Origin: Symsagittifera roscoffensis
Taxonomy: Eukaryota > Xenacoelomorpha > Acoela > Convolutidae
NCBI RefSeq assembly: GCF_963678635.1
Contig: NC_087065.1
Span: 7,403,209 to 7,467,208 of the forward strand
Length of the DNA stretch: 64,000 nt
Direction of reading: 5' to 3'
How positions within the stretch are numbered: position 1 is the first letter of the stretch; every line of letters begins with the position of its first letter. The notes below the pieces were generated by a model. That model had not been told where the DNA came from and ran no database searches. It saw only the letters and a program-made list of their open reading frames with translations. The position numbers and the translations under genes were made by a program. Shown here in pieces: positions 36,601 to 46,800 of this stretch.

Positions 36601-38983
36601 GATAGTCCAGGAGGGGGCAGCAGTAGCGTGTGCGAAGCGGAGAGACGCTCTCTGTTTCATTCGATTCCTGATAGAGCAGATTTCAGTACCTGCATTAAAC
36701 ACTTGTGTTAAAATGTTGAGGGAAGGCGATGAGCGAACGAAAGCCTTGTTCTTACTAGCAATGCTGGATATGCAGCAAAGTAAACCGATGAGGGTAAACA
36801 TGAAAGAACCTGAAGAATTGGAACCCATGAAAAAGATAGACGAGATCAGGAGATTCTCAAACAAGGAGTTGAGACTCACTAAAGAATCTATGGGAGCATT
36901 GCCGAAATCCAGTGAATACTGTGGACCGATCAAGAAGAAGTCATATAGCTACGTATCCGGGATTATAGGGATAGCGTACAATCCTTTCCTGAGTGAAGAC
37001 ATACGCGATTGCTTCTTTGATTATGAGCAGGCGGTGTTACTAAGATTCTGGACGTCCAGAATTGTAACGATTAAGAGCGTTAACAATTCACAGGCCAAAT
37101 TGGGATTGGTCTTGGAAGAAGAGGTGACTGCACCTTCAGTACCAAAATCCGACAAGAGAGTGGAGTTTGGGTTGGGATTCTCAGATGAATTACTGAGAAC
37201 GAGCTTGATGGCAGTGTGGGAATTGATGAGGCCATCATGGTGTCCTAGTCCCAACGCTGACTCAATATTACGGGCGACACAAGACGTACAGAGGAAACTG
37301 AATGCAGACTGTAACCTGCGTGACCTCAACATCATATATAATGTGATGATAACAGCCTCTAAGAGCAACGGAGAAGATAAAGTAGAGTTGCCTGGCTGGG
37401 GACCGGAATACTGGGTCAAACCTGGTAGCTGTCTGGCGGAAGTCTGTGGACTGGAGGGTCATGTTTGTGGAGGTCTGGACTGTGTGAAAACCCTGGAGAA
37501 ACAACACAAGCAATTGACAGTATTGTTTGGAAATGTAGTGATGAAAGCAAGAACGGAGACGGAACTGATAGCAGATTGCCATGGAGGAACCGATGTGAAT
37601 CTAGTGACTGCACTAGGATTCTACAGCATGTTTGGTTCTTTAGAGTCACTATTGAATCTAGAACAGAAACATGAGATGGTCACAGCCATCAGCGTAGAAG
37701 TATTTCCAGGAGTTCTGCAGACTGAGCAGAAATATCTAGGAAAATGGAGGGAAGCAATCGAAACAGAGATGAACATCAGACACAGCGAAACTTATTGTAG
37801 ACCATCAGGAGCACGATATTTGGTGGGTTCAACGTTGGCTCCAATGTGCAAGAGCAGGTATCCTGTACATTTCGTAGCTGTGGACGTGAAGAGTACAAGA
37901 ACGATTGTGGATCAAGCCTTCTCAGTGCCGAAGTGTGTGAGATTGGCGAGAATGTCTGAAAAGTCTTACGAGTTACTATGTAAGATGTTCTCAGCAATTC
38001 CAGAGAGAACCAAAGAAGAGTTGGAGTCAATACTAGGAAAGAAGTTCATGGGATATGTGAGCGGGAACTTCAGTGACTTCGAAAAACAGAAACAGAGAGG
38101 ATCAACTGTCATAGATTACAATGCAGTAGATGAGAATGATGAAATCCACCGAGTGATGATGGAAGTGGAACCATTGCTGGAAGCTTCGGGAAAACGTAAT
38201 TGGAGGAGCATCATGTTGACACATGACGAGTTTCCTTGCCACTGCTTGCTGCAGACCTGGTGGTATCCCAAGCGTAGTAATCTGATGTTGATCTGGGACT
38301 CTGGAGAGCTGCTCTCCATGGATTTACCAGATTCATCACAGCCCGTAACAATAGTGATAGTGGGAGTTATGATGGCGATACGATGGCTGGAAGCTCATGT
38401 GAGAGAAAATAATAGACAGGAGGCGCCGACGAGAGAACAATTGCGGAAATTAGATTGTCTAAAAGATTTAGATCTTTTTGAGACAATGTGCAAAGTTCTA
38501 AATATTCCGATGGAAGTGAAGAAGATATGGGCGAGAAAACGATTGATGCCATGGTTCAGAGCTAACATGACTGCATGGTTGTACGAGTATGCGATAAAGC
38601 ATATGTCGAAGCATGGCAGAGTGTACGGTGAATATCAGCTGGACATTGGGGCAGGAGCTTTCAAGCGAGCTTTCGTGACTCATCGGAATGCAGTGACCAC
38701 CGCCGTGAAAAGAATTTCCAGGACGAGTGAGCGTAGTGGAAATGAGAAGGCAGAGATGCTGAAAGAAGATTTGGAGAGAAACGTGACGTTGTGTCTCCAC
38801 AACAGTTTCTGCAGAAACAGAGAGTCCAACGTGGATCCCCTACCTTGCTGTAAACAGAGGGTAGAAGAGCAGAAGTGTTGGAGGACGGCTTCCAACAGCG
38901 TCAGGATAGCCAATGATGTGCTACAAGACACGGAAACTGAAAGTGCGGAGTCAGTATCACAGGAGGAAGAAATGGAACATTGA
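33542..38983 (+). CDS. giant retrotransposon ORF of unknown function (1813 codons)
   Basis: Open from an ATG inside the preceding ORF to TGA at 38981. I recognise no catalytic domain. The first 480 residues are helical and hydrophobic-rich, with VVRVSIVELIALFVTFGAES near residues 63-82. Residues of about 486-545 are acidic and probably disordered, the middle is rich in charged helices, and Cys-rich stretches occur near 37430-37490 and at the C-terminus (38790-38890). There is no clear signal peptide or transmembrane anchor, so a classical envelope protein is not supported. It starts +1 to the SGNH ORF with a 77-base overlap. It may be translated by re-initiation, or a one-base change near 33555 may have split a single protein of almost 3000 residues. 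Its long intact frame implies selection until recently. Confidence 0.8.
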   Translation: MPEKRMCQTTLETFWTQEVKGQEGFERTDSMLEGLGAGWTASFLAKVYPKVSHYLIKEFLQAVVRVSIVELIALFVTFGAESFVKGPAILLTDGKQNLRLDGLLTLIAITHGNLGGLMKLARCPEQMKERVRNLDMKKPTDSWNKIRDLRHTLIQYLLQQNRFGTGEDETIEREEDVRRHVEGMPLLTDLSLAMRTDPLALIRGVTEFVTVIYGPAVTFAFPDVKVEAYRRSVLHLNLISAVDGSTLNWCEQNTLRELMSEDLLFAKISEPEMTIINFDDHFRDRMREVERGHIEVFPKLWNLRPYDKTNGEITRVPRLTAAYHKVREETKDWGDYKKLPEAIPEFPIIRRMLLGAVSVVQTPRLRAFETNERRIGNFVGTMDPYFVGRNAAVLQYTRFAYTDQATRRRISNAATPKPGRFDEEWKELGLAPMRMRGRTELPEASLILTSVKKEMKVGGILQTRTFLAPFGCEEIKVVHGEEEDKSAGTLLIPRFQEEADNDEQGPSSSNKDKSEGDDGQGGSRQTEEPMQQDQAGGEDDRAPTGGTSSLDFNIFSDLENNADTLETTEPADEGISTLELPSAFEEMKRNLAESSSPGNSRNNDQRILMESPRRRRIEASARVPFLGTLPEEEWEVHHRDHESRTGCKLDRVAFMEEVWTVIQSYGTQSILKTGLNQPLMREVLDKLDEFEGRLSELLIDSATDESEANSPIKMTPQDDEGEVVYLSRTRRGTMRSKMVIDKINAMKMKLGSRVMPRRIGKTKVDSEISMKAGNSAKRKRVEEVMDLGQGDYQLSGTDRILTDIAMVPPILMAGIKSTGYKSKRSDRTLTGATLEMEILSQCGESKMRDFKPSPMNHGKGSVAGQLTPVEYNQLTVSETVSIDEPTGGYMEMLKCRDSARGYVMALEDEKAMEGYLEMMLQGTTLKQKAYGTLASSDIQAETIEQLVSLPWKAVVLRYFEEEMRTTPRIHALVAVPYVRTELQLSFAWCMMGLTREEYDSEERKRSKEEKVFLMTNLRDLIVQEGAAVACAKRRDALCFIRFLIEQISVPALNTCVKMLREGDERTKALFLLAMLDMQQSKPMRVNMKEPEELEPMKKIDEIRRFSNKELRLTKESMGALPKSSEYCGPIKKKSYSYVSGIIGIAYNPFLSEDIRDCFFDYEQAVLLRFWTSRIVTIKSVNNSQAKLGLVLEEEVTAPSVPKSDKRVEFGLGFSDELLRTSLMAVWELMRPSWCPSPNADSILRATQDVQRKLNADCNLRDLNIIYNVMITASKSNGEDKVELPGWGPEYWVKPGSCLAEVCGLEGHVCGGLDCVKTLEKQHKQLTVLFGNVVMKARTETELIADCHGGTDVNLVTALGFYSMFGSLESLLNLEQKHEMVTAISVEVFPGVLQTEQKYLGKWREAIETEMNIRHSETYCRPSGARYLVGSTLAPMCKSRYPVHFVAVDVKSTRTIVDQAFSVPKCVRLARMSEKSYELLCKMFSAIPERTKEELESILGKKFMGYVSGNFSDFEKQKQRGSTVIDYNAVDENDEIHRVMMEVEPLLEASGKRNWRSIMLTHDEFPCHCLLQTWWYPKRSNLMLIWDSGELLSMDLPDSSQPVTIVIVGVMMAIRWLEAHVRENNRQEAPTREQLRKLDCLKDLDLFETMCKVLNIPMEVKKIWARKRLMPWFRANMTAWLYEYAIKHMSKHGRVYGEYQLDIGAGAFKRAFVTHRNAVTTAVKRISRTSERSGNEKAEMLKEDLERNVTLCLHNSFCRNRESNVDPLPCCKQRVEEQKCWRTASNSVRIANDVLQDTETESAESVSQEEEMEH

Positions 38984-39803
38984 TGAATGGTCGAGAAAAC
39001 AAGAGGCAACAAGAAAGAAAATTAGAAGAATTTAGAAGTTTTAGAACTTCTAAACGACGAAAAAAGAAGAGAACAAAGGAGTGATGAAGAAAACTTAAAA
39101 CTCAGAATTGTTTTATGTGTGTGAAAAACTCAAGTGAGAAACCAAGCAACCAAGTTGTAATTGAAAACTGAAACATTTAGTTGAGTTTTGAAATTGTTGC
39201 ATTTATAAATTTGCATTTTGATTTTAGTTGAAGTGGCTTTAGAGACACTCACTTATTATTTATTTAGAAAGGCTTAAGGGAAGAGTATATTTAAATATTC
39301 CAGCCTGCATGATTGTTTTTAATCACTTAGGAAAACTGATCACTTTGTGGTGACGTGGAAGGCTTGAGTAATCTCTCGAAGAGGGAGATTGTTTCATAGT
39401 TCTTTCTAACCACAGAGTTTCTTAGTTTTAATATACAGGACAATAACAAGCAAGATTTCCGAAGGGAAGAAGCATAGTAGGATAATTTTAGCTTGTTGGT
39501 TGGCAGGACTGTCCTGCAAGCCAACACCTTTTAAATCTAAGAGAAAAAGTTTTAATCGGGACATTGACACTGGAAGTCAGAAAAAATGTTTTATCTTAGG
39601 TTGTATCCTCAATGTGCAGATTAATGAGAGAATTTGAAGGCTATAATGATGTAGTATGATGCCATTTATATTCTGCAGTGAGTCGATGTGACGTGGATAA
39701 AAGTAATTTCGTGCATTTTGTAAATTCTGTTCGATGACACTGTAACCATTTTACGAACATTGCGCGATTCAATGAGGACATTGACCGGACTGTCCGGGGA
39801 GTA
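38984..39803 (+). other. 3' untranslated region of the retrotransposon
   Basis: 820 bases between the last ORF and the 3' LTR with no open frame of note. It ends in the candidate polypurine tract, described separately. AT-rich, no other structure seen. Confidence 0.6.
39790..39803 (+). promoter_or_regulatory. candidate polypurine tract
   Basis: CTGTCCGGGGAGTA abuts the 3' LTR. GGGGAG is the only purine run here, shorter than usual, so plus-strand priming from it is inferred by position. The same core TGTCCGGGGAG recurs inside pol at 26475, 26541, 26607 and 29095. Confidence 0.45.
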
Positions 39804-40725
39804 TGTGACATTCGACCAGAATGGCCAAAATGCAATCTCTGCAGACTTCGAAATTTTAGCAGTGAACCTTCCGAGTTAATGATTTTGAAGGATTAACGAC
39901 GTTATTCGGATGATTAGCAGAACGGTGAAGGTCAGGATATTCCCGTATTTTAAAATTTTAACTTTTCGAAGTGATGACGTAACATTTCTGAGAAATGCTG
40001 AAACGGCCATTTTAACAAAAAACGAGAGAGAAAACACAACAACATTAGTTGCGCTGACGATAACAACGATAATCGTGATTGAAAAACAGCAGCAGATTGC
40101 AGGAATAGCAGAGAACGTTCCGAGTTGCAACTATTGTGCTGCTACAATAGTTGCAAGGCCGTTGCGAGCAACGGTGAAGGGTGAGAAACCAGCCTTCCGG
40201 ATTAGGAGGAAATCAAGATTAGCGAGCTTGATTCAGTGGATTCAAGAATTCGGAAGGGTTTCGGGACTGAAACTTTTAGCCTGTTATAAAAACTTTTAGC
40301 TTCCTGTCATGTCCTGACTTGAATTTATTTAATATTTGGATTCATTTTGATAAGGATGAGAAGCTAGGAGTTGGGGGGAAAGGGTTGATCCATCTTCGAT
40401 GGAGATGATGATTTTTATCTACTGAACAAAAACAATAATAATATAATAAATAGTAGCCCTGTTTTTAGGAGTGACCTCGTGGTCTGGGGATACTGAGACC
40501 CAACCATGAGCTCACTATTTGCATGTAATTAAGTTAATTTGAGCGTTCTGGTCGAAGCCGGAGAACAGTAACGTTTTTGTCGACCCGATGTTGGAAAGAC
40601 CACCGAAAAGTACTGGCTTGGTAGAGACGGTGAAAAGCATGCAAAGCTCTGTTTAGACGTTAGCCAGTCGTCTTAAGACTTAGTTTTGTTATCCGTCGAT
40701 ATGTATCTTCCGGGCGAATGTTACA
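39804..40725 (+). repeat. 3' LTR
   Basis: 922 bp, TGTGAC...GTTACA, collinear with the 5' LTR at 16255-17176, differing by my count at three positions and without indels. It carries the same AATAAA hexamer near 40446 and the same non-significant open frame (39910-40299). Confidence 0.95.
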
Positions 40726-41164
40726 CATTATGTAGTTCTCTTCTATGTTAAGTACAAAATTTTGTAGCTTGCGCCTAGCAAAGTATTGATAGTTCTTGTC
40801 TCAAGTTAATTGAAACTGGAACAAATTCTGAACTGGTATAATTTGCTTTTCGCTATAATAGCTTACGCTATAATAGAAAGAAACCAAGTGCGTATATTTT
40901 TCCAAAATTAGCCGAATGGGCAACTTTGACATTTTATAAAAATTGACCACATGTGAAAATATATTTTAAATATGGTCTCATGTTAACAACACCGAGTGGA
41001 TAATACATTTCACCCGCATCAAGTCTACTGCAAGCAAATCCATCTGAGAACCTGATGATTAAAGTAAAAATTCTCAAACTCTCAAACAATTCTTTTTAAA
41101 AAAAGGTCTCAGTAGAAAAATCACCCCCTAGTAAATATAATAATCTTTTTATCTTTCCCGGGTT

Positions 41165-41325
41165 GACCAAAAATGCAAACCATACAATTTTCATATATGG
41201 AAAAATGCTAATCATACAGTTTTCATGCAATTCCATAAGTACAGAAAATTGCATGAAAGATCTATGATTAGTATTTTTTCATTTATGGAAATTGTATGAC
41301 TAGCATTTTTCCATAAGTCAAAAAT
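41165..41325. repeat. short palindromic (foldback) repeat
   Basis: Two arms of about 60 bases in inverted orientation (around 41174-41235 and 41245-41312), both holding variants of 'catacaattttcat' and 'gctaatcata' with a short centre. A related half-unit lies at 12826-12900, and both loci contain 'cccgggttg'. It is probably a small non-autonomous palindromic element. The rest of 40726-42310 is AT-rich with no gene. Confidence 0.6.
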
Positions 41326-41373
41326 ATTGGTTTTTTAGATTTTAATTTCTCAATTTTTTTTTGGTTATGTTCG

Positions 41374-41694
41374 TAACCGAACACAAATGACATAAAAATT
41401 GTTTACTCAAACGTAGTAACCAAAGGTTTGGCCGTTTCGCATTGATAATGCATTGGAAACAGCCTGAAATGGTTCAATTTTGTCTCACACAAATAATATA
41501 ACGAAAGTAACGAACTTTTAAATTTTAGTAAACATTTTCAAAAATGATTATTTCGAAAATTTGAATTTTTAAATTACCAGACATTGATCAAGGCATACAA
41601 AAAGATGTCATACAAAAGAAAGAGAGTTTTTAGCGTTTTTGAAAAAAGTTATGAAGAGAAAGGAAACAAATCTTATATTAGTATATCTAGGACT
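41374..41694 (+). repeat. dispersed repeat, copy 2 (partner at 12263)
   Basis: Same orientation as 12263-12582, from 'taaccgaacac' to 'tatatctaggact', nearly collinear. The two copies flank the retrotransposon at a distance and are probably independent insertions of one family. Confidence 0.85.
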
Positions 41695-42310
41695 CAGCTT
41701 TAGCCATAAAAGTGAACAAATGAACAAAAAATCAGAAAAAAAATTTTGAATAGAAATTTTTCGTGGAGCTCACACGTAGTTCGCGATCATTCCAACCAGC
41801 AAATTGTTGACTTCAAGATGGATATGCCCATAAGCCAATGGAACGGAGAATAAATGGATATATGAAAAAACTCTTAAACTCGTTCTTAAGCGTGATCTTG
41901 ATCATTGGTATACGTTTTTTTATTTGGCCAAAAGTGTCAAAATTTTAAGTCAATTTCGTCAGTAAAGTACACCATGTAAAAGATCATTCATTCCTTTCTC
42001 CTTCGATAACTCTTTTTAATGTTTTTTCACCATCAACGTGTCATATTTTTAAAAGCTCTCATTTCAAGACTACCTTAACCATCTCTTGTCTTGATTAAAC
42101 TAAATGTTTCTTTCAAAAACCAGATTATACCGATTGCTGGCCTCTTAACAATCAGTTTTTATGACCACCATTTCTTGAATGGTGAAGAAGTAATTTTTGA
42201 AAAATGTCAAACCAAGAATGTCTCTATGAGCGCGGATTTTTCTTGAAAACAAAAAACTACACTCAATAAAAGAAAAATTAAACTAGTCTATTTTCTCTGC
42301 TCACAAAACT

Positions 42311-42918
42311 AAAATTGGTAATTTTTGAAAACTAAAGGTCCTTTATAATCAATTATAATGCAGTTTTTTTAGTTAAAAATTTGGTTACTTTTGCAAATGT
42401 TACGTCCAGACGCAACGCGCAAGATTCTTCAAGATTTTTCAAAGATATCTAAGATTGATGGACTTGGGTACAACTCCCTAAAGTTCACGTGGGGGATGTT
42501 GTGTTTTCGGGATGGTTGGGTTTGGGGTTAATGGTTGGTCGAACAGAGGGAGGGGGATTATTTAGTGGTTTGATGGGGGTTACTCAACTCGACCTCTTTT
42601 ACCACCCCAAGCCAGTTTAACCCCACTCCATTTACCAACCCCCCTCCCACCGCAAAATGGGGGTTAAACTGGGGGAGGGGGGTTGTGGTGTTAATGAAAG
42701 AGGTAGAAGAGTTCATACTGAGGTCTTTCTGAGATTGAAACAAATTCTAGAGCAAACCCTGAAACTTATATCGCTCATCGCGTAGGGGAGGGGCTGGGTA
42801 GGATTGGATTGCGTTGCGTCTGGACGTAATATTTGCATAAATAACCAATTTTTTAACTAAAAAATCTGCATTATAATTCATTATAAAGGACCTTTAGTTT
42901 TCAAAAACATCCAATTTT
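42311..42918. mobile_element. MITE-like element with ~107 bp terminal inverted repeats
   Basis: Arms at 42311-42417 and 42811-42918 are inverted copies sharing 'aactaaaggtcctttataat' and 'tacgtccagacgcaacgc'. The 393-base centre contains a smaller G/C-rich inverted pair built on runs such as ccccctcccacc and ggtgggg-like stretches (about 42590-42695). No transposase frame is present, so it is non-autonomous. I did not find a convincing target duplication. Confidence 0.75.
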
Positions 42919-43206
42919 AATGAATTATCTTTAAAAAAAGAGATTTAAATGCCAATAATTATGGATTATAATAATTTTTTTCACCAAAACTATTCCTTTT
43001 AAAAAGTTAATGGCTGTATTATCATTTTTGTGGTCTGAATTTTACGTCTGTAATGGATTATAATATTTTTTTTTCGGGAATCCATTATAATCGTATAACA
43101 CCTATGGTGCGGGTAGTTTTGATAGAATTCTTATCAATTTTTTATTCTCACCTAGAATGATTTAAAGATGGTGAAGCCTGTAACTTAAATTTTGAAATGA
43201 TACGTT

Positions 43207-43428
43207 AGTAGTATTGTATCGTGTCCCGGATCCTAAGGGGGGGGGGTCCTTCCTAAGGGGGGGGGGGTCCTCACGTAAAGCAAAATCCTAGGAAAGGGGT
43301 CCTTAATTTTTTGGAGGACCCCTATCCTAGGATTTTGTAAATGATCGCAAGTTCCCACCCCTAAAGTAAAAGACCCCCTCCTTAGGATCTTGTTAAGCTG
43401 AGCTCAACAACCGGGACGCGATACAATA
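43207..43428 (+). repeat. left terminal inverted repeat of the Maverick
   Basis: About 222 bp, matching the reverse complement of 61241-61458 nearly throughout its outer 130 bases and more loosely inside. It is itself an imperfect palindrome: the outer end (TATCGTGTCCCGGATCCTAA) recurs inverted at the inner end (43382-43428, ending CCGGGACGCGATACAATA). It contains runs of 9-11 G and two copies of CAAAATCCTAGG-type sequence in opposite orientation. Confidence 0.9.
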
Positions 43429-43809
43429 ATTCCTTCTAATTCCTTTGAAAGCGGTCCCTTTTCCCGCGATATTTAAAATTAATCGTCCTAATTCCTGAAC
43501 TTTTCTTTTTTCGTCCTAGTTTCATGTGGATATCAGTTCCTGGCTTTCTTTCTTTCTTTTCGTCAAAGATTTGTCATGCTATTAAAGTTTGTTATTCAAA
43601 ACAAGCCTAAGGATTTCACACATTTGTTTGAATTAACACTTGGTTTGCGTCTACTAGTTTATTTGCCTGAAGCTATTTATGTTAAAACAGTGATTGAGCT
43701 CAATACGAGTATTTTATTAGTTGTAAATTGGTAAAAACCAAAACATATACAAGTCGAAGTATACAAAGGACGAACAGTAAAAATCATCTGAAAATATTTG
43801 TTTCAGACT

Positions 43810-46800
43810 TTAATGTTTATTGTTTTGGTTTTCTTTGCGCTGTTTTTTAGATGGTCGTTCTTCTGAAGCTTCAGATAAAATAAATGGGTTTTTTATAGGG
43901 GGACGTTCACGGACTCGGCTACTAGAAGCTTCTTCTTCTTCTTCTTGTAGCTCTGCTTCTGAGTAGGGCCGCTGTAAAAATCCCCAATCCGGAAGTGTAA
44001 AATCGGGAGAACTGTTATCAGTTTCATTGTATGAGTTGGCCCACTCGGTGTCCATGTAAATGTCTTCTAGAAAAGCATTTTCTTCAGCGGCTTTATGGCC
44101 AAAGGGCACTGTCGAAATTCCGTCGAAAAGTAGAAAACGTTTTGAGTCGAATGGTGATAATGCAAGTTTGTTTTGTTTCACTGTCATATTGGTGTGACCT
44201 TTCGAAACTATATTATAGTTGTACACTCTCATTGTTTTTCCAGTGAATAATGTGTCCCTGAAGGTTTGGTGGACCAGTTCTCTCTGTGCACTCCGTTTAA
44301 TTCCTTTGGCACTCAATTTTTGAGTGCCTTCTAAACAGAAGCAAAATTATTATTCTTTTCTACAACGTTGGGGATAGCTTCATTTCACTTCAGCAACTCA
44401 ATTTATACCGAACAAAATTTGATTCATTTTACCAAAAAAGAGCAGAAGACTCTAAATTATGATTAAAAAAGAGGAAAAAAGAGGGAATATGTTGTCAGAT
44501 AAATCAACGTTTAGGCAACATTGTATAATGTTGCCTAAATCAGCTAAATGCCCATAGTTTAATGCAACAAATTAAGGGGTGTAGGTAGGTTGGTGGTGGT
44601 ATTTTTGTTCTGTAAAAGGTAGGAATGGGGGGTGGAAGGGTGGCTTAAATTTTATTTACCATTAAGGACGACCGAATATAGTTTCGGTTTTAGGGCGATG
44701 AATTCTCTGATCGGCTTCCCACCAGTCTCGTCTTTGAACTTCAGCACAACTTTCTTGTTGGTATCCTCGAACAAGAAATGGTCCTTATCGTAATTTGAAA
44801 AGTCGAAATCAGCTTTTATTTTCTCCAAGTCTCGGTAAACGTCATCAGTTTTTATAGCGTAAATAAAACTATCCGTGTCGGAGTAAAGGAGTTCCAAGTT
44901 TAGATTTGGTTTCATTTTTTGATAATGAAACTGAAACATGAAACGCTTGGCGAGGTCTAGGATGGTCGCACCAACTATCATAGGTTTATCCCACAATATT
45001 TTTGTTACTGAAAAGCTAATTGTGGCTAATTGATCGTCAATGATTTGAAAGCTTTTCATTGTGCTCAGAGCTGTTTTTTGTAAAAGTTCTCTCTCATTCC
45101 TTACAATCTCCAGCTTCTTTCTTCCTAACTTAGACTCCATTGTCTTACCGAAAGCTGAATTAACAATTAGCTTGTAGAAGTTCTCCTGGAATTTATTTAC
45201 CGCGGCTTTTCGTACGCGGGTGTTGAGGTCGACAAAGGGTGCCATCCAGTGACTTTGGCGGAACTGAAGAACTTTTCCGAGGTGAGTTATTTTCATTCCC
45301 AGCTCATGGTACAATTTTAGGGTAAGGTAGTGCAAAACATAACCTTCTTTAGGATGCAAGGTCTGTAGAAGCTTTGGCACTTTTGGCAGTGTGGTGATTC
45401 CCAATTTTCCCAACATGTCGACTTGCTCGTTGCTCATTGCACCGATGTCCACTACTTCACGAGAGGGGGCAAGGGGGTAATCAGCAAAGAAGTCGTGAAG
45501 CTCTTCGGGTATGGTTAAATTGACTTCAACTATATAACCCCACTCTGAGGTTTCGCTGGTGAGCAGTATGTCTGCCAGACTTTTTTCAACTATTGAAAAA
45601 TCGTTTAAGGGCAAAGGGCAGTGTTTCATTATCCCCCCGTACAAATTGTTTGCATCAATATTGAGGATGTAGCTTGATGGTTCTGAGGGCGAAAAATCGT
45701 CGAGGTATTTATTGTTTGCTTTGTAAAATCGGCGCGCGTAAACCGACGACATGCCTCCTCGTATCATTCGCTGCACAAGGTCTAGATGTTCACGGTCCGT
45801 TAAGAGTTTCAGTTCGGGCTTACAAACTTTTAGAAAGGCGTCCCCGGAAAGGTTACTTGCCGTGAAGTAACAGGCGTAATCCAGCCCGTATGTTTGATAG
45901 CAAACTTCACGAAAAGCTTCGAAAACGGAAGCAAGCAATAGCACATCTGTAGTCAAGTACAAGTCGTGGTAATCACCAAGTGAGCCACACTTCAGTTCGG
46001 TGAAAACTTTAAGGGCATGATTGTACTCGCTTCTTGAAACACTCACATCCCCTCCTGTTAGACTATTTTTCCACATTGCTCGTGGGGGAAGGCGAGTTTC
46101 TCGGAATTTTTCGAATGAGTTGAAGTATGAGTAGGGGTAATGCCCTTTCTGTTTCAACAGACTGACTTTTTCACGTGAGTGGCCGAGTTTTTCAAAATAA
46201 TTCTCCAGCAGAAAAAACTTTTCGTTGGGCAAATTATCGACAAGTTTTGCCAACGATGCTAGCATGAACCTATACGAATCGATGAATCTCAGATTTTCGT
46301 AGAGTTTTTTGATTTTTCCGTTTTTGTCCGTGTACGTTTTTATGTAGACTGAGATTGTCAAGGATATATATTTTTCTTCAGATGCGGGTATTACGGAAAA
46401 AGTGTTTTCCGAATCGCTTTTTGCCAGCGCTTTGATTATAAAGTGTAAATCATAATTTGACAAATTATGAGCTACCACTGGAATGTAATTTGTTGTTTTT
46501 CTATTAACGTTACACTCATTGTGTGCCCAACCCAGAAACTTGTTGGTGTAATGGCAATGATCAAGTACCACTTGATCATTGTCGGAAAAATCATTCTCGC
46601 ATATCCAACAAATTGTAGCATCTTCCCGTTCCTGGTCTGTTATACCAGTGAAAGTGTAATATTTCCTTTTTTCTACGTAAATTTGTCTCGCTAACGATTC
46701 AAGGGAGCTAATTAGCTCTTCCATCACATTCGGTCCTCTTTTAAGCTCAAACTTTAACAGGTCTTTTTTCCCAAATTCGATTACTGCTAACGCGTAGCCG

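Larger units (their letters stand above)
16255..40725 (+). mobile_element. giant Ty3/gypsy-type LTR retrotransposon (24.5 kb)
   Basis: Bounded by two direct 922 bp LTRs beginning TGTGAC and ending GTTACA. The order inside is leader, gag with two zinc knuckles, aspartic protease, RT, RNase H, integrase, then two extra large open frames, which is the Ty3/gypsy (Metaviridae) order. The flanks share only CAT directly outside the LTRs, so I cannot confirm a standard 4-6 bp target duplication. The three LTR differences I count point to recent insertion. The coding region is nonetheless damaged: four in-frame stops in gag-protease, two -1 frame changes in pol, a +1 change between the last two ORFs, and YVDE at the RT active site. 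The internal region is richer in G and C and in plus-strand purines than the flanks. At 24.5 kb it is far longer than the usual 5-10 kb of the group. Confidence 0.93.

Noticed and set aside
33542-38983. Interpretation of the 1813-codon ORF as an envelope protein
   Set aside because: No signal peptide, fusion peptide or C-terminal transmembrane anchor is visible; position alone is not enough.
16252-40728. CAT as a 3-bp target duplication of the retrotransposon
   Set aside because: Only three matching bases flank the LTRs, shorter than the 4-6 bp expected, so it could be chance.
42558-42743. 61-codon minus-strand frame inside the MITE
   Set aside because: It lies in the G/C-run palindrome of a non-autonomous element and has no recognisable protein features.
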